Shown: piece after piece, positions 33,305 through 43,030 of the stretch | Numbering within the stretch: the first letter of the stretch is position 1 | How the letters are laid out: each line of letters starts with the position of its first letter | Assembly: GCF_918697865.1 (NCBI RefSeq) | Contig: NZ_CAKKMV010000018.1 | Location: 46,994-110,993 of the forward strand | DNA length: 64,000 nt | Origin: Massilia sp. Bi118 | GTDB lineage: Bacteria; Pseudomonadota; Gammaproteobacteria; Burkholderiales; Burkholderiaceae_D | Direction: 5' to 3' | The notes under the pieces: generated by a model | The model's input: the letters and a program-made list of their open reading frames with translations, nothing else | What the model was told of the DNA's origin: nothing | Database searches by the model: none | Position numbers and translations under genes: made by a program

Positions 33305-34729
33305 TCAGTCCCCCGGACTGATTGACCCCACCCTACTCCAGCCTCCACCCAGCGCCCGATACAAGTCCACATGCGCCGCCAGCCAGCTCGCCCGCAACTG
33401 CAGCACGCTGGTCTCGGCACTGAAAGCATTGCGCTGCGCATCCAGCTCTTCCAGATAGGACGAATAGCCGTTGCGGTAGCGGTTGTGGGCGATGCGCAGC
33501 ACCTCGGCGGTGGCGACGCGGCGCGCCTCGGCCTGTTCCAGCTGTTCGCGCAGGCGCTGCACGGCCGACAAGCCGTTCTCGGTCTCGGCGAAGGCGTTGC
33601 GCACCACGGACTCGTAGGCGAACACGGCGCGGTCGCGCAGCGACGCCGAGATCTCGGCCTGGGCGCGCAGGCGGCCGGCGTCGAAGATCGGCGCCAGCAC
33701 GCTGCCGCCCACGCTCCACAGCATGGTGCCGGAGCCCAGCAGGTCCGGCAGGTTATGCGCATAGCCGCCCACCGATGCCGTCAGCCGCAGCGAAGGCAGC
33801 ATCTGGTCGCGCGCGGCGGCCAGGCTGGCGTCCGCGGCGGCGATGGTTCGTTCGGCCTGGGCGATGTCGGGGCGGCGGCGCAACAGTTCGGACGGCAGGC
33901 CGGGGGCGATGCCGGGCGGGCGCAGCGCCGTCAATTCGGCGCCGCGCGCCACCGGGCCGGGACTGGCGCCCACCAGCAGGTTCAAGGCATTCTCCTGCTG
34001 GGTGATGGCACGCTCCAGCTGGGGCACGACGGCCGCCGTGTTGCGGTACTCGGCCTCTGCCTGCGACAGTTCCAGGCGCGAGCTGTAACCGACCTCGAAC
34101 TGCCGCCGCGCCAGCGCCAGCGACTGCTCGCGCGATTGCAGGGTCTGGCGGGCCAGCGCCAGCTGGGCGTCCAGTCCGCGCAGGTTCAGGTAGCCGGACG
34201 CGGTGCTGGCGGCCACCGACAAGGCCACCGCATCCGCCGCCGCCTGCTGGGCCGCATAGTCGAAGCGCGCCGCCTCGGTGGCCGACGCCAGGCGCCCCCA
34301 GGGGTCGAACTCGTAGGCCGCCTGCACGTTGCCGGTGATCGCCGTCGATTCGACCGGTGTGCCCAGCGGCCCGATGGCGCGCGCCCTTGTCGGCCCCGCA
34401 CTCACCGACACGCTGGGCGCCGAGGCCGAGCGGGCCACGCGGATGCGCGCCTGGTATTCCTGCAGCCGCGCGCGCGCCGTGCGCAGGTCGCCGTTGTGCG
34501 CCAGCGCCTGCGCCACCAGGCTGTCCAGCACCGGATCGCCGAAGGCCCGCCACCACGCCTGCTCGACGGCGGCGTTGGACCCGACCTGCAGCGGCGCGCG
34601 CCAGCTGGCCGGCACCTCGAGCGTGGAGCTTGGGCGCTCCTGCACCGGGATGCGGCAGCCGGACAGCAACAGCACAGCCGCACCCGCCATAAGGGTCAGA
34701 CGCGGCGGCAAACGAAACGCCCTGTTCAT
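33305..34729 (-). CDS. Outer membrane efflux lipoprotein (NodT/OprM type)
   Basis: A 474-residue efflux outer membrane factor with a lipobox (GAAVLLLSGCRIP), two OEP domains, and typical motifs such as DPVLDSLVAQAL and RRPDIAQAERTIAAADASL. It forms the outer channel of a tripartite drug pump with the adaptor and major facilitator protein encoded upstream. It overlaps the adaptor gene by ATGA at 34726-34729. The operon order MarR-MFS-adaptor-outer membrane is that of EmrAB-like systems with a channel of their own. Confidence 0.92.
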   Translation of the reverse strand: MNRAFRLPPRLTLMAGAAVLLLSGCRIPVQERPSSTLEVPASWRAPLQVGSNAAVEQAWWRAFGDPVLDSLVAQALAHNGDLRTARARLQEYQARIRVARSASAPSVSVSAGPTRARAIGPLGTPVESTAITGNVQAAYEFDPWGRLASATEAARFDYAAQQAAADAVALSVAASTASGYLNLRGLDAQLALARQTLQSREQSLALARRQFEVGYSSRLELSQAEAEYRNTAAVVPQLERAITQQENALNLLVGASPGPVARGAELTALRPPGIAPGLPSELLRRRPDIAQAERTIAAADASLAAARDQMLPSLRLTASVGGYAHNLPDLLGSGTMLWSVGGSVLAPIFDAGRLRAQAEISASLRDRAVFAYESVVRNAFAETENGLSAVQRLREQLEQAEARRVATAEVLRIAHNRYRNGYSSYLEELDAQRNAFSAETSVLQLRASWLAAHVDLYRALGGGWSRVGSISPGD

Positions 34730-35826
34730 CGCTGCTGCCCTTTCGGCGCGGCGGCCGGCGCTCCGGTATCGATGCTGGCCACCACCGACATGCCCGGCCG
34801 CAGGCGCGCGGACAGTTCCTGGTTCGGGTCAATGCTGATGCGCACCGGGATGCGCTGGGCGATCTTGACGAAGTTGCCGGTCGCGTTGTCCGGCGTGATC
34901 ACCGAGAACTCGGAGCCCGTGGCCGGGGCGATCTGCTCGACGTGGCCGCGCATCTTCGCGTGGTTCAGGGCGTCGACGGTGAAGGTAACGGGCTGGCCGA
35001 GTCTCACCCCGGCCATCTGCGTCTCCTTCATGTTCGCCACCACCCACATGGCCTGCGGCACCAGCGCGGTCAGCTGGGCGCCGGCATTGACGAAGGCGCC
35101 CAGGCGCACAGTCACCTGCCCCAGCTGGCCGTCGCGCGGCGCATTGATACGCGTGTTCGCAAGGTCGATTTCCGCCAGCTTCACCGCTGCTTCGGCATTC
35201 GAAACAGCCGCTTCCAGCGAGGCGCGGTTGACGTCCACGGTGCGCAGGTTCTGGCGCGAGATCTCCAGCGCGGCGCGCGACTGCGCGATCTGCGCCACCG
35301 CCTGCGCATGCGCGGCGCGCGCGGCATCCCGTTCGCGCGCGGACAGCGAACCGTCGGCCGCCAGCTCCTCGACCCGGCGCAGGTCGGCCTGGGCGCGCTG
35401 GGCCTGGGCGCCGGCGTTCGCCACCGCCGCCTGGTTCTGGGCGATGGTGGCGGCCGCGCTCTTCTGGCTCTGGGCGAAGTTGGCGAGCGCCGCGCGCTGG
35501 GCCGCCAGCTGGGCGCGCGCCTGCGCCAGGCGCTGCTGGTAGATGCGGTCGTCGATGCGCATCAGCAGCTGGCCCTGTTTCACGTTCTGGAAATCCTGGA
35601 CGTCGACTTCGACCACGTAGCCGGACAGCTGCGGACTGATGATGGTGACCTGCCCGCGCACGGTCGCGTTCTCGGTACTCTCGACCGTGCTGCGGAAGGG
35701 CGGCAGGTCCCAGGCATACAGCACGATCAGGACACCGATCAGCGCGATGAGCGCGAACAGGGCGCCGCTGACGATGACGTGGCGGTTCGACTTTTTCTGG
35801 GCGGGGGTGCTGGTGGTCTCGGCCAT
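34726..35826 (-). CDS. HlyD/EmrA-type periplasmic adaptor
   Basis: A 366-residue membrane fusion protein. One N-terminal transmembrane helix (HVIVSGALFALIALIGVLIVL) is followed by a biotinyl-lipoyl part (SGYVVEVDVQDFQNVKQGQLL), a long coiled-coil hairpin rich in Ala/Gln, and the beta-barrel with RPGMSVVASID near the end. It joins the 14-helix exporter to the outer membrane channel. It starts 21 bases after the MFS gene stop. Substrates are probably lipophilic drugs; this is inferred from the EmrAB type. Confidence 0.9.
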   Translation of the reverse strand: MAETTSTPAQKKSNRHVIVSGALFALIALIGVLIVLYAWDLPPFRSTVESTENATVRGQVTIISPQLSGYVVEVDVQDFQNVKQGQLLMRIDDRIYQQRLAQARAQLAAQRAALANFAQSQKSAAATIAQNQAAVANAGAQAQRAQADLRRVEELAADGSLSARERDAARAAHAQAVAQIAQSRAALEISRQNLRTVDVNRASLEAAVSNAEAAVKLAEIDLANTRINAPRDGQLGQVTVRLGAFVNAGAQLTALVPQAMWVVANMKETQMAGVRLGQPVTFTVDALNHAKMRGHVEQIAPATGSEFSVITPDNATGNFVKIAQRIPVRISIDPNQELSARLRPGMSVVASIDTGAPAAAPKGQQR

Positions 35827-35846
35827 GGTGATGTCGTTTCAAAAGA

Positions 35847-37592
35847 TCATGTTGGGCGGGTCGTCCCGTCGACGGTCGGCTCGGGCGCTTCCCCGGCGGC
35901 GTTGGCGATCGGCGAATCGGTGACGGTTTCCGGCGCCGGCACCGCGGCGGTCGGTGCGGTGGGCGGCGGCGCGGCGGGCGGCAGCGGGGCCACGTATTTG
36001 AGCCACAGCGCGCGTCCGAAAATCCAGGCGGCCAGCGCGGTGGCGAGGACGGCAATCGCCAGGAACACGTCGTTGTAGGCGAGGATGTTGGCTTCGCGGG
36101 TGGCGGTCTGGCTCAGTATCGAGATGCCCTGGCGCGTGCGCGAGGACGGATCGGCCAGCACCCGCCCATACGCCGCCCCGCCCTGCTGGATGCGGGCCGC
36201 CACCAGCGGATCGAGGCTGCTGAGCTGGTCGGCCAGGTTCGAGGAGTGGAATTTTTCGCGCATCACCTGCCAGGTGCCCAGCAGCGCGGAGCCGAGCAGG
36301 CCGCCCAGGTTCTGGGTCAGGCCGAACAGCACCGAGAAGGTGATCAGGTTGGCCGGGTTGGTGATCACGGTGCCCAGCAGCGTCAATAGCAGCGGGCCGA
36401 GGAAGAACACGCCGCCGAAGGCCAGCAGGCCCTGGCTGACGTACATCTCTTCGGGGCGCGTCAGGCTGGTGGCGTGCGAATCGATCCAGGCCCCCAGCGC
36501 CATGATCAGCAAGGCGATCACCTGCGGCGCCATCAGGTGCGGCGGATTGAAGGTCAATGCCGACATGACGATGCCGAGGATGGTCGCCAGCAGCACCACC
36601 AGGAACAGGGTCTGCAGCTGGTCGTTGTTCAGTCCCACCATGCGCAGGAAGCCGACCGCGCCCACGCTCTGCTCGGACAGCACCACGCGCACCAGGATCA
36701 TGGCGATGAACAGGCGCGCGATCATGCCGTTGGTGAGCCAGCGCAGGTTCAGCAGCGGGTTCTTGCGATTGTGCTCGACCGCGACCGCCGCCAGGATCAG
36801 GACGATGGACACCGCCAGCGCCACGCCGATCCAGGGCGCCTGGGTCCACCACAGCACGCGGCCGAAGCTCAGGGCCGCGCACAGCAGCGCCATGCCGGGC
36901 GCGAACAGGGCGAAGGTGACGAAGTCGGTCGGGCGGAAGGCTTTGAAGCGGTCGCCGGGCGGCAGCTTGAGCCACAGCACGGCGCCCAGCGTGACCAGGG
37001 TCAGGCCCAGCTCGAACACATAGAGCCCGCGCCATTCGGCCAGTTGCAGCAGGCGGGTCGAGAACAGATAGGCGATCGGCTGCGCCAGCTGCGAGACGCC
37101 GGTCGAGATGATGATCCCGCGCGGCCGCCAGGCCTTGGTGAAGGATTGCAGCGTGTAGTACAGCCCCAGCGTGGACAGCGCCGCGCCGACCATGCCGTGC
37201 GCCGCGCGCACCGCGATCGCCGAGCCGAGGTCGTTGACGAACAGGTGGGCGAAGGTCACCAGCGCGTACAGCACCAGGAAGAACTCGGTGAAGGCGCGCA
37301 GCCCGAACTGCTGGCGGAACTTCACCAGCAGCAGGTTCATCGAGATATTGGTCATCACGTAGGCGGTCGGCAGCCAGGTGGTCTCCGCCGCGAAGGCGCC
37401 GAGCGTGCCCTGCAAATTGACCAGGTTGACCGTCACCAGCGCATTGCCGAGGCCACCCGTGATGGTGACCAGGGTCCCGACCAGGAAGAAGGCGATGCGG
37501 CGCGGCGTCGAGTGGGCGGGAAAGGAGGGGCCGCCGGGCATGGTGGGGCGCTCGTCGGGGTGCCATTCGCGCGGGGCGTACTTGTCGCTCAT
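35847..37592 (-). CDS. Major facilitator (DHA2, EmrB-like) drug exporter
   Basis: A 581-residue protein with 14 hydrophobic helices. It starts with a hydrophilic stretch, then PRRIAFFLVGTLVTITGGLG as the first helix, and the pattern of DHA2-family exporters continues (TWLPTAYVMTNIS as the loop after helix 1). The C-terminus is a long Pro/Ala-rich tail. The ATG at 37592 lies within the stop of the MarR gene (ATGA), so the longer frame up to 37988 is a read-through artifact. It works with the adaptor and channel genes downstream. Confidence 0.9.
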   Translation of the reverse strand: MSDKYAPREWHPDERPTMPGGPSFPAHSTPRRIAFFLVGTLVTITGGLGNALVTVNLVNLQGTLGAFAAETTWLPTAYVMTNISMNLLLVKFRQQFGLRAFTEFFLVLYALVTFAHLFVNDLGSAIAVRAAHGMVGAALSTLGLYYTLQSFTKAWRPRGIIISTGVSQLAQPIAYLFSTRLLQLAEWRGLYVFELGLTLVTLGAVLWLKLPPGDRFKAFRPTDFVTFALFAPGMALLCAALSFGRVLWWTQAPWIGVALAVSIVLILAAVAVEHNRKNPLLNLRWLTNGMIARLFIAMILVRVVLSEQSVGAVGFLRMVGLNNDQLQTLFLVVLLATILGIVMSALTFNPPHLMAPQVIALLIMALGAWIDSHATSLTRPEEMYVSQGLLAFGGVFFLGPLLLTLLGTVITNPANLITFSVLFGLTQNLGGLLGSALLGTWQVMREKFHSSNLADQLSSLDPLVAARIQQGGAAYGRVLADPSSRTRQGISILSQTATREANILAYNDVFLAIAVLATALAAWIFGRALWLKYVAPLPPAAPPPTAPTAAVPAPETVTDSPIANAAGEAPEPTVDGTTRPT

Positions 37593-38065
37593 GCGTTCTC
37601 CAGCACCTGCTGCAGCTGCTCCAGCACGCCGACCGCCAGCGCGACCTCGCCCGGGTCCAGGCGCGCCAGCGCTTCGCGCCGCAAGGCGTCGGCCTGCACC
37701 CTCACCTTTTCCTCGAGCTCGCGACCCTCCGGCGTCAGCACCACCAGCTTGACGCGGCGGTCCCGCTGGCTGGGGATCCGTTCGATCAGTTTTGCCGCGG
37801 CCAGGCGGTCGATGGTGGCGACCAGGGTCGCGCCGTCCACACCCAGCTGCTGGGCCAGCGCGGTCTGCGAGGGCGGATGCGCATCCTCGGCGCCGGCGCG
37901 TTGCATTTCCGCCAGCGCGGCGATGGCGCTCCAGCTGGCCGCGGTCAGGCCGCAAGGCTTGAGCTGGCGCTCGAGCGCCTTCTGCCACGCGCGCCCGCCG
38001 GCCTGCAGAGCCTGCGTGAATCGTTCACTGAGGTGCTCGCTCAGCCGTTCCTCGAGAGTAACCAT
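37589..38065 (-). CDS. MarR-family transcriptional regulator
   Basis: A 158-residue winged-helix regulator. The recognition region reads SQTALAQQLGVDGATLVATIDRLAAAKLIER, followed by the wing PSQRDRRVKLVVLTPEGRE, typical for MarR proteins. It is the first gene of the efflux operon and likely represses it until a drug binds. AT-rich sequence upstream (38066-38110) should hold promoter and operator; I could not define a clear dyad. Confidence 0.92.
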   Translation of the reverse strand: MVTLEERLSEHLSERFTQALQAGGRAWQKALERQLKPCGLTAASWSAIAALAEMQRAGAEDAHPPSQTALAQQLGVDGATLVATIDRLAAAKLIERIPSQRDRRVKLVVLTPEGRELEEKVRVQADALRREALARLDPGEVALAVGVLEQLQQVLENA

Positions 38066-38255
38066 AGGCCACCTAATCGTTGGACATACAAATTATCTGC
38101 CTGTTCTGGCAAATGTGGCCACACGCGAAGATTTAATGCGCGAATTGGTTAAACGGATATTGCTCTCAGAAATTACAGTGCTTAGAATCAACTCATTCCA
38201 CTAAGCAATTGGTTCCAAACGGACACATCCGTGAGCCCCGTTTCCAGAGTCTTCC

Positions 38256-39500
38256 ATGTTTAGAGCACCCGCATCTGTTCGCAAACTTACGTCCGCGGCG
38301 ATTGTCGTCCTCGCCATGCTGCCCGGCTTTTCTGTCGAGCAGGAGCTGCAGCTCGACTACCGGATCAACGAGCACATTGTCCTGATCCCTGCCGGCCGCA
38401 ACCACCAGGCGCGCCTGGAGACGACGGTGTTCCAGCCGAACGGGCCGGGCCCGTTCCCGTTAATTATCATCAACCACGGCAAGGATCCGGGCCACCCGAA
38501 CCTGCAGCCGCGCGACCGCTTCTATCACATGGCCCACGCCTTCGTGGCCCGCGGCTACGCGGTGATGGTGCCGATGCGCCAGGGCTTCGCCAACTCGACC
38601 GGCCGCTACCGCGACCACGGCTGCGACATGACGGCCAACGGCTATATCCAGGCCGAGGACATCCGCGCCACTCTCGAATTCGCCCGCGAACAGAAATGGA
38701 TCGACGCCGACCGCATCGTGGTCGCCGGCCAGTCCTATGGCGGCCTGGCGACGATGGCGCTGGGCACCGAGGAACTGCCGGGCGTGCGCGGCCTGATCAA
38801 CTTTGCCGGCGGCCTGCGCGACGACAGCAACGGCTGCGGCTGGCGCTCGGCCCTGGTCTCGGCCTTTGCCGAATACGGTTCGCAGAACAAGGTCCCGAGC
38901 CTGTGGATGTACGGCCAGAACGATTCGCTGTTCGGCCCGGAACTGGTGGCGCGCATGCACGACGCCTTCGAACAGGCCGGCGGCAAGGCGAAGCTGGTCG
39001 AATACGCGGCCTTCAAGCGCGATTCGCACGGCATGCTGGCCAGCCGCGACGGCGAAAAGGTCTGGCTGGCCGACACCATGCAGTTCCTGGAACGCGTCGG
39101 CATGCCGACCAAGGTGCTCTACAAGGTGCCCGAGCCGCCGCTGCCGCAGCCGACCAATTTCGCCAAAGTCGACGATGTCGAGGCCGTACCATTCCTGAGC
39201 GAAAACGGCAAGCGCGCCTACGCCGACTATCTCACCAAAATGACCCCGCGCGCCTTCGCGGTTTCAAGCAGCGGCGCCTGGTGCTGGGCCGAGGAAGGCG
39301 AAGACCCGGAAGCCCGCGCCCTGGCGACCTGCTCGGCCAAGAGCGACAAGCCGTGCCGCCTGTACTCGGTGGACGAGCATGTGGTGTGGAACCCGGACCT
39401 GGCCGAGAAGGCGGCGGTGACGGCGTCGAATACGCCAGCGCCGGCTACCGATAATGCCGGGACGACGCAGTTGGGTGGGACGGTAGCAACTACCAACTAA
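38256..39500 (+). CDS. Secreted alpha/beta hydrolase, dienelactone hydrolase-like
   Basis: A 414-residue protein. A hydrophobic N-terminus (SAAIVVLAMLPGFS) suggests export. The hydrolase core shows PLIIINHGKDPG (oxyanion strand), the nucleophile elbow VAGQSYGGLA near residue 168 and a His in KRDSHGMLAS. A C-terminal extension of about 100 residues, with Cys and Trp, includes SSGAWCWAEEGEDPEARAL and ends in a Thr/Ala-rich stretch. Such hydrolases act on esters or peptides, substrate unknown. It is divergent from the drug pump operon with about 190 bases between. Confidence 0.8.
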   Translation: MFRAPASVRKLTSAAIVVLAMLPGFSVEQELQLDYRINEHIVLIPAGRNHQARLETTVFQPNGPGPFPLIIINHGKDPGHPNLQPRDRFYHMAHAFVARGYAVMVPMRQGFANSTGRYRDHGCDMTANGYIQAEDIRATLEFAREQKWIDADRIVVAGQSYGGLATMALGTEELPGVRGLINFAGGLRDDSNGCGWRSALVSAFAEYGSQNKVPSLWMYGQNDSLFGPELVARMHDAFEQAGGKAKLVEYAAFKRDSHGMLASRDGEKVWLADTMQFLERVGMPTKVLYKVPEPPLPQPTNFAKVDDVEAVPFLSENGKRAYADYLTKMTPRAFAVSSSGAWCWAEEGEDPEARALATCSAKSDKPCRLYSVDEHVVWNPDLAEKAAVTASNTPAPATDNAGTTQLGGTVATTN

Positions 39501-39524
39501 TCACTTAGCACCCGCACACGCGAG

Positions 39525-39607
39525 ACCGTCGTCCCCGCGAAGGCGGGGACCCAAGTTTTTCGAGCTACCAGCAACTTGGGTCCCCGCCTGCGCGGGGACG
39601 ACGGTTT
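39525..39607. repeat. Palindromic intergenic repeat, inverted pair
   Basis: Two facing copies of a unit around CGTCCCCGCGAAGGCGGGGAC followed by CCAAGTT make a hairpin with arms of about 33 bases. It lies after the hydrolase gene and before the lipase. The same unit recurs at 49041, 58991 and 63782. Confidence 0.85.
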
Positions 39608-39678
39608 ATGGCAGCTCAACCTGTAGCGCCAATACCAAAACGACAATGTAGAGCCCGCCACCCAAAAGGGAGCCCTGC

Positions 39679-40878
39679 ATGCCGTCAATAAAACACCTCA
39701 GCGCCCGAGCGCTCCTGGCCCTGGCCTGCCTGCTGAACGCCGCGCCGGCCGGGGCCGCCAATAACTACCCGGTCGTGCTGGTTCACGGCTTCCTCGGCTT
39801 CGGGCCGGACACCTATCCCGGCAGCGGCTTCCTGTACTGGGGCGGCTACCACGACATCGCCGCGCGCATGCAGCTCTACAAGGGTCCGCACGCGGTCTAC
39901 ACCGCCGGCGTCGGCGCGATCAGCTCCAACTGGGACCGCGCCGCCGAGCTGTACGCCCAGATCAAGGGCGGCTGCGTCGACTACGGCGCCACCCACGTCG
40001 CCCGCTACGGCTATCCCGGCCAGCCGCGCCAGCCCGCCGGTAAATGCTGGGCCGCCGATCCGGACAACAATCCGCACGGCTATCCCCTCGCCTTCTATCC
40101 GCAATGGGATGCGGCGCACCCGGTCCACCTGATCGGCCACAGCCAGGGCGGCACCACGATCCGCGCGCTGATCCAGCTGCTGGAGCACGGTTCGCCGGAT
40201 GGCGACGAAGGCGGCGGCGAGCTTTACCGCGGCGGCAAGACCGGCTGGGTGAAGAGCGTGGTGACGATCTCGGCGCCGCACAACGGGACCACCTTGCGCG
40301 ACGCGGTGCTGGACGTCCTGCCGAATCTGCGCAGCCCGCTGCGCGACATCCTCGACAAGCGCCTGGCGCACTGGGAGCTGGCGCCGGACGGCGCGCGCGA
40401 ATTCAACCGCTGGGCGCTGACCTCGCCCTCGGTCTATTATTTTTCGGTGGGGACGCAGGCCACGGTGGCCGGCGCCTGGTGCTGCAACGGCAGCGACCGC
40501 GCGATCGCACCGGTCCAGAGCAGCCAGTTCCAGTACCCGCGCGAGGACATGATCCCCTACTTCAAACTGTTCGCGGGAGAGCTGATCGTCGGCTCGCTGG
40601 CGCAGCCGGGCATGGGTTCCTATACGCAGTCGGCGCTGGGCCGGGTACGCATCGACAGCAGCTGGTTCGCCAGCGACGGCGTGGTCAACACGGTCAGCAT
40701 GCGCGCGCCCGCCGGCCATCCGGTGCGCGACTACGATGGCCGCGCCGTCAAAGGGAGCTGGAATTTCCTCGGCACTTACGAGGGCTACGACCACTTCGAT
40801 ATTTTGAACTGGCCGAATTCGGGGCCGTCGGCGGATCCCTTGTATGACCGGATTTGCGACATCATTTTCGGGTTGTGA
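39679..40878 (+). CDS. Secreted triacylglycerol lipase-like hydrolase
   Basis: A 399-residue lipase. Signal peptide ends AAPAGAANN; the mature protein starts with PVVLVHGFLGFGPD (oxyanion region), has the nucleophile elbow LIGHSQGGTT near residue 155, an Asp in the C-terminal half and a late His in GYDHFDIL. The overall order, with the WGGYHDI segment and the long cap, looks like the family I.5 lipases of Bacillus-type enzymes. Substrate preference cannot be judged. AAGGGAG lies upstream of the ATG. Confidence 0.88.
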   Translation: MPSIKHLSARALLALACLLNAAPAGAANNYPVVLVHGFLGFGPDTYPGSGFLYWGGYHDIAARMQLYKGPHAVYTAGVGAISSNWDRAAELYAQIKGGCVDYGATHVARYGYPGQPRQPAGKCWAADPDNNPHGYPLAFYPQWDAAHPVHLIGHSQGGTTIRALIQLLEHGSPDGDEGGGELYRGGKTGWVKSVVTISAPHNGTTLRDAVLDVLPNLRSPLRDILDKRLAHWELAPDGAREFNRWALTSPSVYYFSVGTQATVAGAWCCNGSDRAIAPVQSSQFQYPREDMIPYFKLFAGELIVGSLAQPGMGSYTQSALGRVRIDSSWFASDGVVNTVSMRAPAGHPVRDYDGRAVKGSWNFLGTYEGYDHFDILNWPNSGPSADPLYDRICDIIFGL

Positions 40879-42792
40879 TCACATCGCCGAGCGCAGCGTC
40901 CGCGCCAGATCGGCCAGGCGATAAGGCTTGTTGACGAAGGCGAAGTCGTTCAGGTCCTGGCCGTGGCGCTGCTTGAGGGCCGGCAGCGGATAGCCGGAGG
41001 CCAGCATGATCTTGGTGTCCGGATAATGGGCGCGCGTGTAAGTGGCCAGCTGCAGGCCGTCCATCCCGTTCGGCATGACGACGTCGGTGAACAGGATGTC
41101 GACGTCGCGGTGCTCCAGCATGTCCATGGCCTCGCGGCCGCTGGAGGCGGTCAGCACGTCATAGCCCATGCTGGTGAACAGCGAGGCCGCCACGTCCATC
41201 AGGTCCGGCTCGTCCTCTACGATCAGCACGCGCTCGACGTGCGCGCGGCGGTCTTCCTGGGCCTCGGACACCACCGCCGGCAGATAGATCGCGATGGTGC
41301 AGCCCTCGCCCGGCCGGCTCTCGATCACGACGTCGCCGTTCGACTGCTTGATGAAGCCGTAGACCTGGGACAGGCCCAGGCCCGTGCCCTTGCCCACTTC
41401 CTTGGTGGTGAAGAAGGGTTCGAAGGCGCGCGCCACCACCTCGGGCGGCATGCCGGTGCCGGTATCGCTGACCGACACCCGCACGTAATCGCCGGCCGGC
41501 AGGCTGCCGGCTTCGTGGTGGCCGAGCGTGACGTTGCGCGTGGCGATGACGATGCGGCCGCCGTCCGGCATGGCGTCGCGCGCGTTCACCACAAGGTTCA
41601 GCAGCGCCGATTCGAAGCGCGCGCTGTCGATGGTTGCGCTGTGCGCCTTGCGCTCGAGGTCGACTTCGAACTCGATGTCGGCATTGCCGGCGCGCCGCAG
41701 CACCGGCTCGAAGGAGGTGATGATGCGGTTCAGGCTGCGGGTTTCGGCCTGCAGCGGCTGCTGGCGCGCGAAGGCGAGCAGTTGCTGGGTCAGGCGCGCG
41801 CCGCGGTCGACCGCGCGCCGCATGCTGTCGACGGTGCGGCTGTCGCCGCCCTGGCCGCCGCGCTGCAGGGCCAGCACTTCCAGGCCGCTCGACAGCACCG
41901 ACAGCAGGTTGTTGAAGTCGTGCGCGATGCCGCCGGTGAGCTGGCCGATCGACTCCATCTTCTGCGCCTGGTAGAGCGCGGCGTTGGCCGCCTCCAGCGC
42001 CTCGGCGGTGCGCTTCTTCTCGGTCAGGTCGCGGGTGATCTTGGCAAAGCCCACCAGCTTGCCCTCGTCGTCGTGGATGGCGTCGATGATGACGTGGGCC
42101 CAGAAACGGGTGCCGTCCTTGCGCACGCGGCAGCCTTCGGCTTCGAAACGCCCGACCGCGGCGGCGGTCGACAGCGCGCGCTGGGGCACGCCGGCCGCCA
42201 GGTCCTCGGCGGTATAGAAGCGCGAGAAATGGCTGCCGACGATCTCGTCGTAGGTATAACCCTTGATGCGCTCGGCGCCCGAGTTCCAGTTGGTGACGAT
42301 GCCTTCCGGCGAGAGCATGTAGATCGCGTAGTCGGTCACGCCCTGCACCAGCAGGCGGAAGCGCTGCTCGCTCTCGCGCAGCTTGTCCTCGGCCTGCTTG
42401 CGCTCGGTGACGTCGCGCGTGATCTTGGCAAAGCCGAGCAGCGCGCCTTCCTCGTTGTAGATCGGATCGATGATCACGTGAGCCCAGAAGCGGGTCCCGT
42501 CCTTGCGCACGCGCCAGCCCTCGGATTCGAACTTGCCCTGCTCGAGCGCGGTTTTCAGGGCGTGCGCCGGCAGGCCCGAGGCGCGGTCTTCGGCGGTATA
42601 GAAACGTGAAAAGTGCTCGCCCAGGATTTCCTGCGCCACGTAACCCTTGAACCGGTTGGCGCCCGCGTTCCAGCTGCTCACGTGCCCCTGCGGGTCGAGC
42701 ATGTAGATCGCGTAATCGTTGATCCCGGAGATCAGGTACTGGTAGCGCCGTTCATCCGACAGAAGCTTCTTTTGCTGCATGTGTTCGCTCAT
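40879..42792 (-). CDS. Hybrid sensor histidine kinase with two PAS domains and receiver
   Basis: A 637-residue cytosolic kinase. Order: PAS (about 15-135), a second PAS very like the first (about 145-265), HisKA with GGIAHDFNNLL, the ATPase domain (NLVVNARDAMPDGG, GTGLGLSQVYGF), and a C-terminal receiver (LIVEDEPDLMD, DILFTDVVMPNGMDG). The two PAS copies share phrases such as AIYML, RFYTAEDRA/L and RVRKDGTRFWAHVIID, showing a recent duplication. No transmembrane helix is seen, so the signal is internal. It lies tail to tail with the lipase and divergent from the phytochrome. Confidence 0.92.
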   Translation of the reverse strand: MSEHMQQKKLLSDERRYQYLISGINDYAIYMLDPQGHVSSWNAGANRFKGYVAQEILGEHFSRFYTAEDRASGLPAHALKTALEQGKFESEGWRVRKDGTRFWAHVIIDPIYNEEGALLGFAKITRDVTERKQAEDKLRESEQRFRLLVQGVTDYAIYMLSPEGIVTNWNSGAERIKGYTYDEIVGSHFSRFYTAEDLAAGVPQRALSTAAAVGRFEAEGCRVRKDGTRFWAHVIIDAIHDDEGKLVGFAKITRDLTEKKRTAEALEAANAALYQAQKMESIGQLTGGIAHDFNNLLSVLSSGLEVLALQRGGQGGDSRTVDSMRRAVDRGARLTQQLLAFARQQPLQAETRSLNRIITSFEPVLRRAGNADIEFEVDLERKAHSATIDSARFESALLNLVVNARDAMPDGGRIVIATRNVTLGHHEAGSLPAGDYVRVSVSDTGTGMPPEVVARAFEPFFTTKEVGKGTGLGLSQVYGFIKQSNGDVVIESRPGEGCTIAIYLPAVVSEAQEDRRAHVERVLIVEDEPDLMDVAASLFTSMGYDVLTASSGREAMDMLEHRDVDILFTDVVMPNGMDGLQLATYTRAHYPDTKIMLASGYPLPALKQRHGQDLNDFAFVNKPYRLADLARTLRSAM

Positions 42793-43030
42793 GGCTGATT
42801 GCTCGTGTCGAGCCTTTGGAATTCATTGATCCAAATCCATATAAATCATACACGCTTGCAGTTCGCCCTGTCGGCACACGCGGCAACAGATTTCACACTT
42901 TTAGCACCCGGGAAATGTTGCAATATCGCCGCATCGTCAATATCGGCAAAAAGCCCGGCGGGAGCCCGCATTTCGTTTCATTGTAAAATGGCGAAGTTTC
43001 AATTTACGATTCCGATCCGCCCACATACAC

